The notes beneath the pieces are model-generated. The model made no database searches. It had not been told where the DNA came from and saw only the letters and a list, made by a program, of their open reading frames with translations. From Streptomyces sp. col6 (lineage in GTDB: Bacteria > Actinomycetota > Actinomycetes > Streptomycetales > Streptomycetaceae), in assembly GCF_008042035.1 (NCBI RefSeq), contig NZ_RDBL01000006.1, positions 397,882-461,881 of the forward strand: a DNA stretch of 64,000 nucleotides. Direction: 5' to 3'. This document shows positions 34,606-46,847 of this stretch, piece after piece. A program made the position numbers and the translations under genes. Each line of letters starts with the position of its first letter. Position 1 is the stretch's first letter.

Positions 34606-36440
34606 CCGACTCCTTCGACCGGCTCCCGGACGCCGTGACCGAGATCTTCGGCGAGGACGCCACGGCCGAGCAGGCGTACGACCTCCTCACGGTCGACGTC
34701 CCGCCCACCGCGTGGATCACCGCCCTGGAAACGGCCCGCGACACCCTCGGCTGCACCTACTTCGACTGGCTGAGCGCCGTGGACGAACCGGGCACGGGCT
34801 TCCGGGTCTGCGCGCATGTGGCGGCGCTGCCGTCCGGCGGTTCCGGCGTCCGCCGCCTCCTCGTCCGTACGACGGTGCCGCACGAGGCCCCCGTCCTGCC
34901 GACGGCGATCGGCGTGTACGAGGGCGCCGCCTGGCACGAACGCGAGACGCACGAGATGTTCGGCGTCGACTTCGAGGACCACCCGCACCTGGTCCCCCTG
35001 CTCCTCCCCGAGAACTTCGAGGGCCACCCCCTGCGCAAGGACTTCGTGCTGGCCGCCCGCGTGGCGAAGGCATGGCCGGGCGCGAAGGAACCGGGCGAGT
35101 CCGAACACGGCGGCCCGAAGCGCCGCACGATGCTCCCGCCGGGCGTCCCGGACCCGAACGAGTGGGGCCCGCTGAAGGGCCAGCTCCCGCCGGCGCCGGC
35201 GCGGCCGGCCCGAGGGGCGCGGGCCGCGGGGGAACGGCCGGTGCGGCGTACCCGCACGGCGGGCGAGGCGACGCCGACGACTCCGGCGGAACCCCGTCGC
35301 ACCCGCAGCGCCTCCCAGGGCTCGGCGAGCCAGCAGGGGGCGGACGCCCCGTGGCACACGGCGGGCGACGATCAGCCCCTCCGGCGTTTGAGGAGCGGGG
35401 GCCCGGGGGCGGAGCGGGGGCCCGGGGGCGGAGGACAACGACCCCACCCCCGACAACGGAGGCGATCACGAGTGAACGACGCACTGGACGTCGCCCTCCG
35501 CCTCGTCATCGTGTTCGCCGTCTTCATGGTTCTCCCCCTCGTCGTCGGCCAGACCGAACACAAGGTCATGGCCCACATGCAGGGCCGCCTCGGTCCCATG
35601 TACGCGGGCGGCTTCCACGGCTGGGCCCAGCTCGTCGCCGACGGCGTGAAGTTCGCGCAGAAGGAGGACATCGTCCCGGCGGGCGCCGACCGCAAGGTCT
35701 TCCGCCTCGCGCCGGCCGTCGCCCTCCTCCCGTATCTGCTCGTGCTCGTCGCGATCCCGGTCGGCCCCGGCGAGGGCGCCGTCGGCCAGGTCATCGACGC
35801 CGGCATCTTCTTCGTGCTCGCGGTGATGGGCGTCGGCGTACTCGGTTCGCTCATGGCCGGCTGGGCCTCGGCCAACAAGTTCTCCCTGCTCGGCGGCCTC
35901 CGTACCGCCGCCCAGCTGCTCGCGTACGAGCTGCCGATGCTGCTCGCCGCCGCCTCGGTGGCGATGGCGGCGGGGACGGTGTCACTGCCCGGCATCCTGG
36001 ACGCGTTCGAGTGGTGGTGGCTGCCCTGGCAGATCACCGGCGCCCTGGTCTTCTTCGTGGCCGGGCTCGCCGAACTCCAGCGCCCGCCCTTCGATATGCC
36101 GGTCGCCGACTCGGAGATCATCTTCGGCGCGTACACCGAGTACACCGGCCTCCGCTTCGCGCTGTTCCTGCTCGCCGAGTACGCCGGGATCGTCGTGCTC
36201 TGCGGGCTGACCACCGTGCTGTTCCTCGGCGGCTGGCACGGACCGCTGGGCGCCGACGGACTCGGCTGGGTCTGGACCCTGCTGAAGACCGGCATCCTCG
36301 CGTTCGTCGTGATCTGGCTGCGGGTCAGCTACCCGCGCCTGCGCGAGGACCAGCTGCAGAAGCTCGCCTGGACGACCCTCATCCCGCTCGCTCTCGCGCA
36401 GATCGCGCTCACCGGCATCGTGAAGGTGGCGATCAACTAG
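34602..36440 (+). CDS. nuoC: NuoC read through in frame into NuoH (fused frame)
   Basis: An uninterrupted 612-codon frame joins two complex I subunits. Residues 1 to about 190 are NuoC (30-kDa subunit): [35 protein letters not shown] and the [10 protein letters not shown] ending motif. Residues about 195-290 are an Arg/Thr/Ser/Gly-rich tail, and from residue 291 the chain is NuoH. The junction holds a 19-bp tandem duplication (35392-35429). With one copy removed, nuoC would end at TGA 35473-35475, overlapping the nuoH GTG as GTGA, exactly like its neighbours. So the fusion is best explained by the duplication. Whether a 612-residue protein is made, or NuoH is also started internally, is unknown. 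Confidence 0.8.
   Translation: MTDSFDRLPDAVTEIFGEDATAEQAYDLLTVDVPPTAWITALETARDTLGCTYFDWLSAVDEPGTGFRVCAHVAALPSGGSGVRRLLVRTTVPHEAPVLPTAIGVYEGAAWHERETHEMFGVDFEDHPHLVPLLLPENFEGHPLRKDFVLAARVAKAWPGAKEPGESEHGGPKRRTMLPPGVPDPNEWGPLKGQLPPAPARPARGARAAGERPVRRTRTAGEATPTTPAEPRRTRSASQGSASQQGADAPWHTAGDDQPLRRLRSGGPGAERGPGGGGQRPHPRQRRRSRVNDALDVALRLVIVFAVFMVLPLVVGQTEHKVMAHMQGRLGPMYAGGFHGWAQLVADGVKFAQKEDIVPAGADRKVFRLAPAVALLPYLLVLVAIPVGPGEGAVGQVIDAGIFFVLAVMGVGVLGSLMAGWASANKFSLLGGLRTAAQLLAYELPMLLAAASVAMAAGTVSLPGILDAFEWWWLPWQITGALVFFVAGLAELQRPPFDMPVADSEIIFGAYTEYTGLRFALFLLAEYAGIVVLCGLTTVLFLGGWHGPLGADGLGWVWTLLKTGILAFVVIWLRVSYPRLREDQLQKLAWTTLIPLALAQIALTGIVKVAIN
35392..35429. repeat. 19-bp tandem duplication in the nuoC 3' end
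   Basis: GGAGCGGGGGCCCGGGGGC occurs twice, at 35392-35410 and 35411-35429, with no gap. One unit is 19 bases, so the copy number sets the downstream frame. It lies directly after CAGCCCCTCCGGCGTTTGAG, a sequence I recognise as the start of a common dispersed palindromic repeat of Streptomyces intergenic DNA. Confidence 0.95.
35472..36440 (+). CDS. nuoH: NADH-quinone oxidoreductase subunit H (own start)
   Basis: A 322-residue membrane subunit with about eight spans, forming the quinone channel with NuoB/NuoD. Conserved parts are [20 protein letters not shown] (20 residues), [30 protein letters not shown] (20 residues) and [17 protein letters not shown]. Start GTG at 35472 has GGAGG 9 bases upstream, so independent initiation is likely even though nuoC now reads into the same frame. 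It ends at TAG 36438-36440, whose last base is the first of the nuoI GTG. Confidence 0.93.
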   Translation: MNDALDVALRLVIVFAVFMVLPLVVGQTEHKVMAHMQGRLGPMYAGGFHGWAQLVADGVKFAQKEDIVPAGADRKVFRLAPAVALLPYLLVLVAIPVGPGEGAVGQVIDAGIFFVLAVMGVGVLGSLMAGWASANKFSLLGGLRTAAQLLAYELPMLLAAASVAMAAGTVSLPGILDAFEWWWLPWQITGALVFFVAGLAELQRPPFDMPVADSEIIFGAYTEYTGLRFALFLLAEYAGIVVLCGLTTVLFLGGWHGPLGADGLGWVWTLLKTGILAFVVIWLRVSYPRLREDQLQKLAWTTLIPLALAQIALTGIVKVAIN

Positions 36441-37033
36441 TGCCCCCGATCCCCGGCTCAGGCCTGGCCAAGGGCCTCGCCGTCACCCTGCGGACGATGA
36501 CGAAGAAGACCGTCACCGCGCAGTACCCGGACGTGCAGCCCGAACTCCCGCCCCGCTCCCGGGGCGTCATCGCGCTGTTCGAGGAGAACTGCACGGTGTG
36601 CATGCTCTGCGCCCGTGAGTGCCCCGACTGGTGCATCTACATCGACTCCCACAAGGAGACGGTGCCGGCAGCGGCCCCGGGCGGCCGCGAGCGCAGCCGT
36701 AACGTGCTCGACCGCTTCGCGATCGACTTCTCGCTCTGCATGTACTGCGGCATCTGCATCGAGGTGTGCCCCTTCGACGCGCTGTTCTGGTCGCCGGAGT
36801 TCGAGTACGCGGAGACGGACATCCTCGACCTCACCCATGAGCGCGACAAGCTGCGCGACTGGATGTGGACGGTCCCGGAGCCGCCCGCGCTCGACCCGCA
36901 CGCCGAGGAGCCGAAGGAGATCGCCGCCGCCCGCAAGACGGCCGACAAACTCCGCGCCCAGCAGGAGCAGCAGGCACAAGAGGCCCAGCAGGCCCAGGAA
37001 GCCGCCGCAGAGGAAGAGGAGGGCAAGGCATGA
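36440..37033 (+). CDS. nuoI: NADH-quinone oxidoreductase subunit I
   Basis: A 197-residue iron-sulfur subunit. Two [4Fe-4S] motifs are [13 protein letters not shown] and [13 protein letters not shown], each C-x2-C-x2-C-x3-CP, binding clusters N6a and N6b. After about residue 150 there is a long Glu/Gln/Ala-rich coiled tail ([20 protein letters not shown]) not found in typical NuoI; streptomycete second-copy NuoI proteins often have such tails. The GTG start at 36440 overlaps the nuoH stop by one base. It could accept electrons directly from ferredoxin, since no NuoEFG is present. Confidence 0.93.
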   Translation: MPPIPGSGLAKGLAVTLRTMTKKTVTAQYPDVQPELPPRSRGVIALFEENCTVCMLCARECPDWCIYIDSHKETVPAAAPGGRERSRNVLDRFAIDFSLCMYCGICIEVCPFDALFWSPEFEYAETDILDLTHERDKLRDWMWTVPEPPALDPHAEEPKEIAAARKTADKLRAQQEQQAQEAQQAQEAAAEEEEGKA

Positions 37034-37635
37034 CCCCCGCCCTCGCGGCCGCCTCCGCGACCCCCGGCTTCCTCTCCCCGGCCGGCGTCGAGATCGCCTT
37101 CGTCCTCGTCGGCATCGCGACCCTCGGCGCGGCCCTGGTGACCGTCACGACCAGGCAGCTGGTGCACGCCGCCCTCTGGCTGATCGTGGCGCTCGGCGGC
37201 CTCGCCGTCGAGTACCTCCTGCTCACGGCGGAGTTCATCGCCTGGGTGCAGGTACTGATCTACGTGGGTTCCGTCGTCGTCCTCCTCCTGTTCGGCCTGA
37301 TGCTCACCCGGGCCCCGATCGGCCGCTCCCCGGACGCCGACTCGGAGAACCGGTGGGTTGCCCTCGCGGTCGCCGTCGCCTCCGCCGGCGCCCTGGTCTG
37401 GGTCGTCGTGGACGCCTTCCGTACGACGTGGATCGACCTGGACGGGCCCGCCCAGGGCTCCACGAAGGCCACCGGCGCCTTCCTCTTCCGGAACTGGGTC
37501 CTCCCCTTCGAGGCGCTCTCCGTCCTGCTGCTGGCCGCCCTGGTCGGCGCGATCGTCCTCTCCCGCAAGGGCCGGACCACCGCACCCGTCGACGGCGGCC
37601 CCGCGGCCGCCCCGGACCGAGAGGACACGCGCTGA
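37030..37635 (+). CDS. nuoJ: NADH-quinone oxidoreductase subunit J
   Basis: A 201-residue membrane subunit with five hydrophobic spans. The third-span region [20 protein letters not shown] (20 residues) with its Glu and the pi-bulge Tyr-Val-Gly is conserved. Start ATG at 37030 overlaps the nuoI stop (ATGA). Its own stop shares one base with nuoK's ATG. It forms part of the E-channel at the junction of the peripheral and membrane arms. Confidence 0.93.
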   Translation: MTPALAAASATPGFLSPAGVEIAFVLVGIATLGAALVTVTTRQLVHAALWLIVALGGLAVEYLLLTAEFIAWVQVLIYVGSVVVLLLFGLMLTRAPIGRSPDADSENRWVALAVAVASAGALVWVVVDAFRTTWIDLDGPAQGSTKATGAFLFRNWVLPFEALSVLLLAALVGAIVLSRKGRTTAPVDGGPAAAPDREDTR

Positions 37636-38050
37636 TGCACCTCGCCTATCCCGCCGTGCTCGCCGCCCTCCTCTTCTGCACCGGGCTGTACGGAGTCCTC
37701 GCCCGCCGCAACGCGATCCTCGTGCTGATGTCCGTCGAGCTGATGCTCAACGCCGTCAACCTCAACCTGGTCGCCTTCGACGTCTGGCTCCGCGACCGCC
37801 TCCACTCCGGCCAGGCCCTGACCCTGTTCACCATCGCCATCGCGGCGGCGGAGATCGGCATCGGCCTGGCGATCGTCCTCGCCGTGTACCGCAACCGCGG
37901 CAGCTCCGCCGTCGACCGCCTGCGCGACACCGCCGAGACCGACGAGGCCGAGACCGTCCCGGCCGGCGACGACGAGGACGACGACCGCGCCCGACCCGAA
38001 GACCAGGCCACTGCTGCGGCAGGGAAGGCAAAGAAGGCAGAGGCCACCCC

Positions 38051-38054
<4 letters not shown>
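37635..38054 (+). CDS. nuoK: NADH-quinone oxidoreductase subunit K
   Basis: A 139-residue membrane subunit with three spans in residues 1-90. The proton-path glutamates are in [13 protein letters not shown] and [12 protein letters not shown]. Usual NuoK is about 100 residues; the extra C-terminal 40 residues are acidic and then Ala/Lys rich ([13 protein letters not shown]). Start ATG shares a base with the nuoJ stop, and the end overlaps the nuoL GTG. Confidence 0.93.
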
Positions 38055-40051
<1,997 letters not shown>

Positions 40052-40054
40052 GCC

Positions 40055-41629
40055 GTGATCGATATCAGCGCATCCGTGATGCAGTTCCTTCTGGCGTTCG
40101 TCGTCGTCGGCCCGCTCATCGGCGCCGTCGCCGCCCTGCTCCCCGCCCCGCCCGGACTGAAGGGCCGCAGCCCCGACCAGGCCGTGCTCCGGCACGGCGT
40201 GACGGTCACCGGGGTCGTCCTCCTGGCGACCCTCGTGCTGGCCGCCGGCTTCGACCACGACCACCCGTCGAAGATGCAGGCCACCAGCGACATCAGCTGG
40301 ATCCCCGCGCTGGACGTACGCATCCACCTCGGCATCGACGGCATCTCGCTCCCCCTGCTCGTACTGACCGCGCTGCTGACCTTCCTCTGCGCGCTCTACA
40401 GCTACTTCAAGCTGCCCGAAGGACCCTCCCCGAAGGCCTTCGTCGCGCTGATCCTCGTCCTGGAGTCCGGCACCCTCGCCACCTTCGCCGTCCTCGACCT
40501 GATCCTGTTCTTCCTGGCGTTCGAGATGGTGCTCATCCCGATGTACTTCCTCATCGCCCGATGGGGCGGTGCGCAGAGGCAGGCGGCCGCCTGGAGGTTC
40601 ATCCTCTACACCCTGCTCGGCTCGGTCGTCATGCTGCTGGGCCTGCTCCTCATCGGACTGAAGAGCGGCACCTTCGACATGGTGGCACTCGCCACTGACA
40701 ACGGCCGCGGGCTCACCTCGTCCGTGCAGGTCACCGCCGTTCTGGCGATCGGCATCGGCCTCGCCGTGAAGACCCCGATGTGGCCGCTGCACAGCTGGCT
40801 GCCCGACGCCCACACCGCCGCCCCCACGGTCGGCTCCGTGCTCCTCGCGGGCGTCCTGCTGAAGATGGGCACGTACGGGTTCGTCCGTATCCTGCTCCCG
40901 GTCGCCCCGGACGGGATGCACACCTTCGCCCCGTATCTCGCGGCCTTCGCCGTCGCCGGGATCGTCTACGGATCGCTCGCCTGCCTGGCGCTCGCCCGGC
41001 CCGGCGCCAAGGGCGACCTGAAGCGGCTCATCGCGTACTCCTCCGTCGGACACATGGGCTTCGTCCTCCTCGGCATCGCGAGCATGACCCCCACCGGCGT
41101 CAACGGCGCGCTGTTCGCCAACATCGCCCACGGGCTCATCACCGGCCTGCTGTTCTTCCTGGTCGGCGCGGTCAAGGACCGGTACGGCACCGCCGACCTC
41201 GACACCCTCGCCGGAGCCACCGGCGCCGCGCTCTACGGCCGCGCGCCCCGCCTCGGCGGCCTCCTCGCGTTCGCCGCGGTCGCCTCCCTCGGCCTGCCCG
41301 GACTCGCCGGCTTCTGGGGCGAGATGCTCGCCCTGTTCGGCGCGTTCGACCCGGCCGCCGGGCTGAGCAGGCCCGCCTTCCTGACGTTCATGTCGATCGC
41401 CGCGTTCGGCACCCTGCTCACCGCGGCGTACCTGCTGATCGTCGTCCGCCGCGTCTGCATGGGCGCCCACCGCGACGAACCGCGGCAGATCGCCGACGTC
41501 CAGAGCTACGAATTCGCCGCCTGGACCCCCCTCGCGGCCCTCACCGTCCTCGCCGGCCTGTGGCCCGCCGTCCTCCTCGGCCTCACCGACCCGGCCGTGC
41601 AGAAGCTCCTCGCAGGAGGCAAGTCGTGA
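40055..41629 (+). CDS. nuoM: NADH-quinone oxidoreductase subunit M
   Basis: A 524-residue antiporter-like subunit with about 14 spans. Signatures are [20 protein letters not shown] (20 residues) with the conserved Glu, [20 protein letters not shown] (20 residues) with Lys, and [19 protein letters not shown]. Start GTG at 40055, three bases after the nuoL stop. Ends overlapping nuoN by 4 bases. Complete, with no missing key residue. Confidence 0.94.
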   Translation: MIDISASVMQFLLAFVVVGPLIGAVAALLPAPPGLKGRSPDQAVLRHGVTVTGVVLLATLVLAAGFDHDHPSKMQATSDISWIPALDVRIHLGIDGISLPLLVLTALLTFLCALYSYFKLPEGPSPKAFVALILVLESGTLATFAVLDLILFFLAFEMVLIPMYFLIARWGGAQRQAAAWRFILYTLLGSVVMLLGLLLIGLKSGTFDMVALATDNGRGLTSSVQVTAVLAIGIGLAVKTPMWPLHSWLPDAHTAAPTVGSVLLAGVLLKMGTYGFVRILLPVAPDGMHTFAPYLAAFAVAGIVYGSLACLALARPGAKGDLKRLIAYSSVGHMGFVLLGIASMTPTGVNGALFANIAHGLITGLLFFLVGAVKDRYGTADLDTLAGATGAALYGRAPRLGGLLAFAAVASLGLPGLAGFWGEMLALFGAFDPAAGLSRPAFLTFMSIAAFGTLLTAAYLLIVVRRVCMGAHRDEPRQIADVQSYEFAAWTPLAALTVLAGLWPAVLLGLTDPAVQKLLAGGKS

Positions 41630-43140
41630 CCACAGCGGCCGAGAGCGCCACCAGCCTCGTCCAGTCCGTCGACTGGCTCGCCATCGCGCCCCCGCTCACC
41701 GCCGCGGCCGTCGCCCTCGTCGTCCTGGTCGCCGACCTCTTCGTCGCCGAGGCCCGCAAACCGCTCCTCGGCTACGGGGCCGTCGCCGGACTCGTAGCCG
41801 CGCTCGCCCTGATCGTCCCCCTCCACGCGGGCGACCGCTCCACCTTCTGCCTCACTGCGGGCAGCCGCGCCTGCAGCTACACCGCCGACCACTTCACCCT
41901 GGTCATCCAGGCCCTCGTGCTCGGCGGCGCCCTGCTCACCGCGCTGCTCTCCATCGGCGACACCCGCAAGCTCCCGGCCGGCGAGTTCTGGTTCCTGCTG
42001 CTGTCGTCCGCCGCCGGCGCCGCGCTGCTGCCCGCCTCCCGCGACCTCGCCACGCTGGTCGTCGCCCTCGAAGTCGCCTCGCTGCCCGCCTTCGCCCTCG
42101 TCGGTATCAAGCGGGGCGACCGGCGCTCCTCCGAGGCCGCGCTGAAGTTCTTCCTGTCCTCCGTCGTCGCCACCGCAGTGATGCTCCTCGGCGTCAGCTT
42201 CGTGTACGCGGCCACCGGCACCCTCCACCTCACCGACCTGGCCGGCCGCCTCGGCCACGTCGACCCGGCGCTCTCCACCCTCGCCGGGGCGGGCGTCGCG
42301 CTGACCCTCGTCGGCTTCGCCTTCAAGACGGCCGCCGCGCCGTTCCACTTCTGGGTGCCCGACACCTACGTCGGCGCCCCGCTGCCCATCGCCGCCTATC
42401 TCTCGGTCGTCGGCAAGGCGGTCGGCTTCTCCGGCCTCATCCTCGTCACCGTGGTCGCCTTCCCGGCGTACGCGGAGGTTTGGGGCCCCGCCCTCGCGGT
42501 CCTCGCCGCGCTCACCATGACCGTCGGCAACGTCGCCGCGCTGCGCCAGAGCGCTTCCCGCGCACGCAGCGCCGTACGCCTGCTCGCCTGGTCCTCCGTC
42601 GCCCAGGCCGGGTACCTGCTCGTCCCCGTGGCCGCCGCCGCGTACGCGGGGGAACGCCGGATCGGGTCCACCGTCGCGTACGCCCTGATGTACGCCGTCG
42701 TGAACCTCGGCGCGTTCGCGGTGGCCGCCCTGGTCGCCCGTACCCGCCCCGGCAACCGGCTCGACGACTACCGCGGCCTGTACGCCACCCGGCCCCTGGC
42801 CGCCCTCGCGCTCGCCTTCTTCCTGCTCTGCCTGGCCGGTCTGCCGCCGGGCATCATCGGCCTGTTCGCGAAGGTCACGGTCTTCTCCGCCGCCGTCGAC
42901 GCCGGCCTCGGCTGGCTCGCCGTCGTCATGGCCGTCAACGTCGTGGTCGCGCTGTACTACTACCTCCAGTGGACCGCCGCGCTCTTCCGCGGCCCCTCCG
43001 AAGAGGAGGCCACGCCCGCCGTACGGCACCGCACCCCGGCCCCTCTGACCGCCGCGATCGTCCTCACCGCCGTCGCCGGCATCGTCCTGTCGGGCGCCCC
43101 GCAGACCGTCCTCAGATTCGCCGCCGTCAACCTCTTCTGA
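41626..43140 (+). CDS. nuoN: NADH-quinone oxidoreductase subunit N
   Basis: A 504-residue antiporter-like subunit with about 14 spans. Signatures are [20 protein letters not shown] (20 residues), [20 protein letters not shown] (20 residues) with the key Lys, and [17 protein letters not shown]. The GTG at 41626 overlaps the nuoM stop (GTGA) and is preceded by AGGAGG at 41614-41619. Last gene of the cluster; the following 120 bases to mscL contain no gene. Confidence 0.94.
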   Translation: MTTAAESATSLVQSVDWLAIAPPLTAAAVALVVLVADLFVAEARKPLLGYGAVAGLVAALALIVPLHAGDRSTFCLTAGSRACSYTADHFTLVIQALVLGGALLTALLSIGDTRKLPAGEFWFLLLSSAAGAALLPASRDLATLVVALEVASLPAFALVGIKRGDRRSSEAALKFFLSSVVATAVMLLGVSFVYAATGTLHLTDLAGRLGHVDPALSTLAGAGVALTLVGFAFKTAAAPFHFWVPDTYVGAPLPIAAYLSVVGKAVGFSGLILVTVVAFPAYAEVWGPALAVLAALTMTVGNVAALRQSASRARSAVRLLAWSSVAQAGYLLVPVAAAAYAGERRIGSTVAYALMYAVVNLGAFAVAALVARTRPGNRLDDYRGLYATRPLAALALAFFLLCLAGLPPGIIGLFAKVTVFSAAVDAGLGWLAVVMAVNVVVALYYYLQWTAALFRGPSEEEATPAVRHRTPAPLTAAIVLTAVAGIVLSGAPQTVLRFAAVNLF

Positions 43141-43260
43141 GGTCGTTCAACAGTTCGAGCGACGGCAAGATCGGTTTGCCCCCGGCGGCCCGCACAGGGC
43201 AGGGTCATGCCCGCGCACGGGCGCGTACGACTTTCACATCACCACAGAGGAGCAAGAGCA

Positions 43261-43725
43261 GTGCTGAGCGGGTTCAAGGACTTCATCCTGCGCGGAAACG
43301 TCATCTCCATGGCGGTCGGTCTCGCCGTCGGAGCCGCTTTCACCGCAGTCGTCACCGGGTTCAGCAACGGATTCATCGTCCCGCTGATCGGCATCATCAC
43401 GCGCGGCACCGGCGACTTCAGCAAGGCGCACTTCAAGGTCGACGGGGTGGACTTCCCGTACGGCCTGTTCATCAGCGCCGCCATCGCCTTCATCATCACC
43501 GCCGCCGTCCTCTACTTCGGCGTCGTCATGCCCATGGCCAAGGTGCAGGACCGCTTCACCGCCAAGAAGGCGGACGAGCCCGTCGACATCAAGGCCGCCC
43601 TGCGCGACTGCCCCCGCTGCTACACCGAGATCCCGGCCATCGCCTCCCGCTGCGCCCACTGCACCAGCGAGGTCGAGCCGGACCCCGTGGCCCTGGAACT
43701 CGCGAAGCTCCCCGCCCAGCGCTGA
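43261..43725 (+). CDS. mscL: MscL mechanosensitive channel with zinc-ribbon tail
   Basis: A 154-residue large-conductance channel. The N-terminal helix and first span are [20 protein letters not shown] (20 residues), and the second span is at about 70-92. Beyond the normal C-terminal bundle the protein ends in a two-knuckle zinc-ribbon-like segment, CPRC at 117-120 and CAHC at 131-134, which classical MscL lacks. GTG at 43261 has AGAGGAG upstream. The channel releases solutes under osmotic downshock. The tail's role is unknown. Confidence 0.9.
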   Translation: MLSGFKDFILRGNVISMAVGLAVGAAFTAVVTGFSNGFIVPLIGIITRGTGDFSKAHFKVDGVDFPYGLFISAAIAFIITAAVLYFGVVMPMAKVQDRFTAKKADEPVDIKAALRDCPRCYTEIPAIASRCAHCTSEVEPDPVALELAKLPAQR

Positions 43726-43913
43726 ACGCGCGGCGCGCCTCCACCCGTACGGCCCAGCGCCCGCCCGCCGCGGGGACGGCGGGGGCGGCGGGGCCGTCCG
43801 GCCGTCCGCACCAGGGAACTCGCTCTCGCCGCCTGGCGTTGACCAGTACGGGAGGCTCCACTGGGGAGTGGAGCCGCAAGGGTTCTCCCGCTGGACGATT
43901 TGGAGGGCGTACC

Positions 43914-44777
43914 GTGCACCGCCGGCACAACGGGCTCAGAACCGCCGTACTCCTCGGGGGCCTGTCCGCACTCATCATCGTCATCGGCAGCTTCTTCGGG
44001 CGTACGGGCCTGATCGTCGCGCTCGTGGTGGCGGTCGGCACCAACGCGTACGCGTACTGGAACAGCGACAAGCTGGCGCTGCGGGCCATGCGCGCCCGCC
44101 CGGTGAGCGAGTTCGAGGCGCCCCAGCTCTACCGCATCGTCCGTGAGCTCTCCACGTCGGCGCGCCAGCCCATGCCCCGCCTGTACATCTCCCCGACCCA
44201 GGCGCCCAACGCCTTCGCGACCGGCCGCAACCCGCGCAACGCGGCGGTCTGCTGCACCGAGGGCATTCTGAGTCTCCTGGACGAGCGCGAGCTGCGCGGC
44301 GTCCTCGGCCACGAGCTGAGCCATGTCTACAACCGGGACATCCTGATCTCCTCGGTCGCCGGAGCCCTGGCCTCCGTCGTCATGTTCCTGGTCAACTTCG
44401 CCTGGCTGATCCCGGTCGGCCGGTCCAACGACGACGAGGGCCCCGGTCTCCTCGGCATGCTGCTGATCATGATCCTGGGCCCGCTCGCCGCCTCCGTCAT
44501 CCAACTGGCCGTCAGCCGCTCCCGGGAGTACGAGGCGGACGCCTCGGGCGCCCGGCTGACCGGAGACCCGCTGGCCCTGGCCGGAGCCCTGCGGAAGCTG
44601 GAGACGGGGACGCAGCAGCTTCCGCTGCCCCCGGAGCCGAGGATCGAGACGGCGAGCCACATGATGATCGCTAATCCGTTCCGCGCGGGGCAGGGTATGT
44701 CCAGGATGTTCTCCACCCACCCGCCGATGGCGGAGCGCATCGCCCGACTCGAGCAGATGGCAGGTCCTCGCCCGTGA
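43914..44777 (+). CDS. htpX: M48 family zinc metalloprotease, HtpX-like
   Basis: A 287-residue membrane protease. It has two N-terminal spans (about 11-28 and 31-47), the zinc motif HELSH at 133-137, two further spans (about 148-166 and 182-199), and the third ligand Glu205 in [12 protein letters not shown]. The C-terminal [13 protein letters not shown] is the usual HtpX ending. It degrades misfolded membrane proteins. GTG at 43914 with GGAGG 7 bases upstream. It overlaps the next gene by 4 bases. The 188 bases upstream hold no gene. Confidence 0.94.
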   Translation: MHRRHNGLRTAVLLGGLSALIIVIGSFFGRTGLIVALVVAVGTNAYAYWNSDKLALRAMRARPVSEFEAPQLYRIVRELSTSARQPMPRLYISPTQAPNAFATGRNPRNAAVCCTEGILSLLDERELRGVLGHELSHVYNRDILISSVAGALASVVMFLVNFAWLIPVGRSNDDEGPGLLGMLLIMILGPLAASVIQLAVSRSREYEADASGARLTGDPLALAGALRKLETGTQQLPLPPEPRIETASHMMIANPFRAGQGMSRMFSTHPPMAERIARLEQMAGPRP

Positions 44778-45166
44778 AAACCATTCTGAACGTCATTTGG
44801 CTGATCCTGTGCGGATTCTGGATGTTCCTCGGCTACCTGCTCGCGGGACTCCTGCTCTGCATCACGATCATCGGCATCCCCTTCGGCCTGGCCGCCTTCC
44901 GGATCGGCCTGTACGCCCTGTGGCCCTTCGGCCACCGGGTCGTCGACCGCCGGGACGCGGGCGCGCCGTCCTGCGTGGGCAACGTGCTCTGGCTGGTCCT
45001 CGCCGGCTGGTGGCTGGCGCTCGGCCACATCACCACGGGCATCGCCCTGTGCCTCACGATCATCGGAATCCCCCTGGGGATCGCCAACTTCAAGCTGATC
45101 CCGGTGTCCCTGATGCCGTTCGGCAAGGAGATCGTCAGCACCGACGAGCCGTTCGCCGGCTGGTAG
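44774..45166 (+). CDS. YccF domain-containing inner-membrane protein
   Basis: A 130-residue protein made of two YccF repeats, each a pair of hydrophobic helices: [17 protein letters not shown] with [20 protein letters not shown] (20 residues), and [17 protein letters not shown] with [16 protein letters not shown]. The GTG overlaps the htpX stop (GTGA), so the two are co-translated. Function unknown, possibly linked to membrane quality control through htpX. Confidence 0.9.
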   Translation: MKTILNVIWLILCGFWMFLGYLLAGLLLCITIIGIPFGLAAFRIGLYALWPFGHRVVDRRDAGAPSCVGNVLWLVLAGWWLALGHITTGIALCLTIIGIPLGIANFKLIPVSLMPFGKEIVSTDEPFAGW

Positions 45167-45257
45167 CCGGACCCGGGCCGACCGGCCCTTCGCGCAACCG
45201 CCCGCCCGTCACGGACGTCCTGGATTCCAGGAACGAGTGACGGGTAGGTTCGCACGC

Positions 45258-45530
45258 ATGACCATTATCGGCTGGATCATTCTCGGGCTCGTCGCGGGCG
45301 TCATCGCCAAGATCCTGCTGCCGGGGCGCGACCCCGGCGGCCTGGTGGGCACGACCCTCATAGGTGTCGTCGGCGCCTTCCTCGGTGGCTGGATATCGTC
45401 GCGCTTCCTGGACCGCGAGATCTCCAAGGACTTCTTCGACCCGGCGACCTGGGTGGCGGCCATCGGCGGCTCACTGGTCCTGCTGATCGCCTACCGCCTG
45501 CTCTTCGGCAACTCCCGCGAACGGCGCTGA
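45258..45530 (+). CDS. GlsB/YeaQ/YmgE family stress-response membrane protein
   Basis: A 90-residue protein with three hydrophobic spans and many glycines (IGWIILGLVAGVIAKILLPG, 20 residues), the transglycosylase-associated (YeaQ/YmgE) family. Despite the name no catalytic role is shown. I chose ATG 45258 since TAGGTT (45245-45250) ends 7 bases upstream, a leaderless promoter geometry; GTG 45237 is an in-frame alternative. Confidence 0.88.
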   Translation: MTIIGWIILGLVAGVIAKILLPGRDPGGLVGTTLIGVVGAFLGGWISSRFLDREISKDFFDPATWVAAIGGSLVLLIAYRLLFGNSRERR

Positions 45531-45532
45531 CG

Positions 45533-46192
45533 TCAGCCCCTCAGCCCCGTCTCACGCAACGTCACATTGAGCCGGCCGCCGCTCATCCCCGTACCGGGAG
45601 GGGCGGTGCCGGGCCGGACCGAGGGCACCCCGTGGAACGCCCGGCGCGCAGGCCCGCCGAACACGAACAGATCCCCGGACATCAGCTCCACGTCCGTCCA
45701 GGGCCGGCCCCGGCCCTCCGCGTTGCCGAAGCGGAAGACACACGTGTCACCGATGCTGAGCGACACCACGGGCGCCCCGGACCGCTCCTCGTTGTCCTGG
45801 TGCAGGCCCATCCGGGCCGAGCCGTCGTAGAAGTTGACCAGCGCGGCGTCCGGCTCGTACGCCTCCGCGCCGCCCCCGGGCCCGTACGCCTCCGCGACCG
45901 CCGCCCGCCCGAGATCCGCCAGCCACGCGGGAAAAGGGGCCACCGCCGCCCCGTTCACATCGTCCGCCGTACGGGAGTAGCGGTACGGCTGCCAGTGCCA
46001 CCCCAGGCACACCGTCCGCACCGACATCACCCCGCCGCCCGGCAACGCCGTGTGCCGCAGCGGTACGGGCCCCCGCGCCCACTCCCGGCACGCCGCCACC
46101 AACTCCCGCTGCCGCTCCGGCGACAGCCAGTCGGGCACATGAACGGCCCCCGGCGCGACGACCGCGCGCGACCGGGGGAAGAGCCCGTCCAT
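45533..46192 (-). CDS. alkB: AlkB-like alpha-ketoglutarate-dependent dioxygenase
   Basis: A 219-residue Fe(II)/2-oxoglutarate dioxygenase that demethylates alkylated DNA or RNA bases. Iron ligands are His131 and Asp133 in MGLHQDNEE and His187 in RRAFHGVPS; Arg207 and Arg213 in RLNVTLR bind 2-oxoglutarate and substrate. It starts at ATG 46192, one base overlapping the stop of the methyltransferase gene (TGATG), so the pair form a DNA alkylation repair operon. Convergent with the GlsB gene, 2 bases apart. Confidence 0.93.
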   Translation of the reverse strand: MDGLFPRSRAVVAPGAVHVPDWLSPERQRELVAACREWARGPVPLRHTALPGGGVMSVRTVCLGWHWQPYRYSRTADDVNGAAVAPFPAWLADLGRAAVAEAYGPGGGAEAYEPDAALVNFYDGSARMGLHQDNEERSGAPVVSLSIGDTCVFRFGNAEGRGRPWTDVELMSGDLFVFGGPARRAFHGVPSVRPGTAPPGTGMSGGRLNVTLRETGLRG

Positions 46193-46701
46193 CAGCGCGC
46201 GACGAGGGCGGCGCCTTCGAGCCCCAGCAGCCGTTCCTTGCGCTCCAGCCCGCCCGCGTACCCGCGCAGCGCGCCGTCCGCACCGATCACCCGGTGACAC
46301 GGCCGCACCACCAGCAGCGGATTGCGCCCGATCGCGGTGCCCACGGCCCGTACCCCGGCCCCGCTCGCGCCGACGCGCTCGGCGATCTGCCCGTAGGACA
46401 CCGTCTCCCCGTACGGAACGGCCTCCAGGGCGGCCCAGACGCGCCGCTGGAACTCGGTGCCCCGGCCCTGCGCGTACACCAGCTCGAAGCGCGTCCTGCG
46501 CCCCTCGAAGTACTCCCGCAGCTGGGCGGCGGCCCCGGCGAACGCCGAGGGGGCGTGCACCCAGCCGTCCTGGACGACCGCGGCGCCCTTCTGGCCCGGC
46601 AGGGAGAGCGAGACGAGCGCAATGCCCGCCGCACCGGGGGCCTCTTCCCCGACCAGCAGCAGTTCGCCCAGCGGGCTGTCGACCGTCGCGTACATGGTCA
46701 T
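46192..46701 (-). CDS. ogt: Methylated-DNA-[protein]-cysteine S-methyltransferase
   Basis: A 169-residue suicide repair protein for O6-alkylguanine. The acceptor is Cys135 in VVRPCHRVIG; the recognition helix is SYGQIAERVGASGAGVRAVG (20 residues) and the end is GYAGGLERKERLLGLE. The ATG at 46701 follows GAGGG with 7 bases. It is co-transcribed with the AlkB-like gene; together they form a non-adaptive alkylation repair pair, since no Ada regulator is fused or adjacent. Confidence 0.95.
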   Translation of the reverse strand: MTMYATVDSPLGELLLVGEEAPGAAGIALVSLSLPGQKGAAVVQDGWVHAPSAFAGAAAQLREYFEGRRTRFELVYAQGRGTEFQRRVWAALEAVPYGETVSYGQIAERVGASGAGVRAVGTAIGRNPLLVVRPCHRVIGADGALRGYAGGLERKERLLGLEGAALVAR

Positions 46702-46847
46702 GACCGGTCCCTCTCCTCGTCCGTCCGACCGGCCGGAACGCCGGCCGTCACGGACCAGTCTGCTGCGCCCGAACCGCCACGACCGGCGGTATTCGGACAT
46801 GTAGTCCGGGCGCGGAACGAAGCCCTCCGCACCCGGACCACCCTGCT

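Noticed and set aside
34712..37033. A 773-codon frame that appears to extend NuoI upstream
   Set aside because: The part before 36440 is the +2 shadow of nuoC and nuoH; only the last 197 residues are NuoI.
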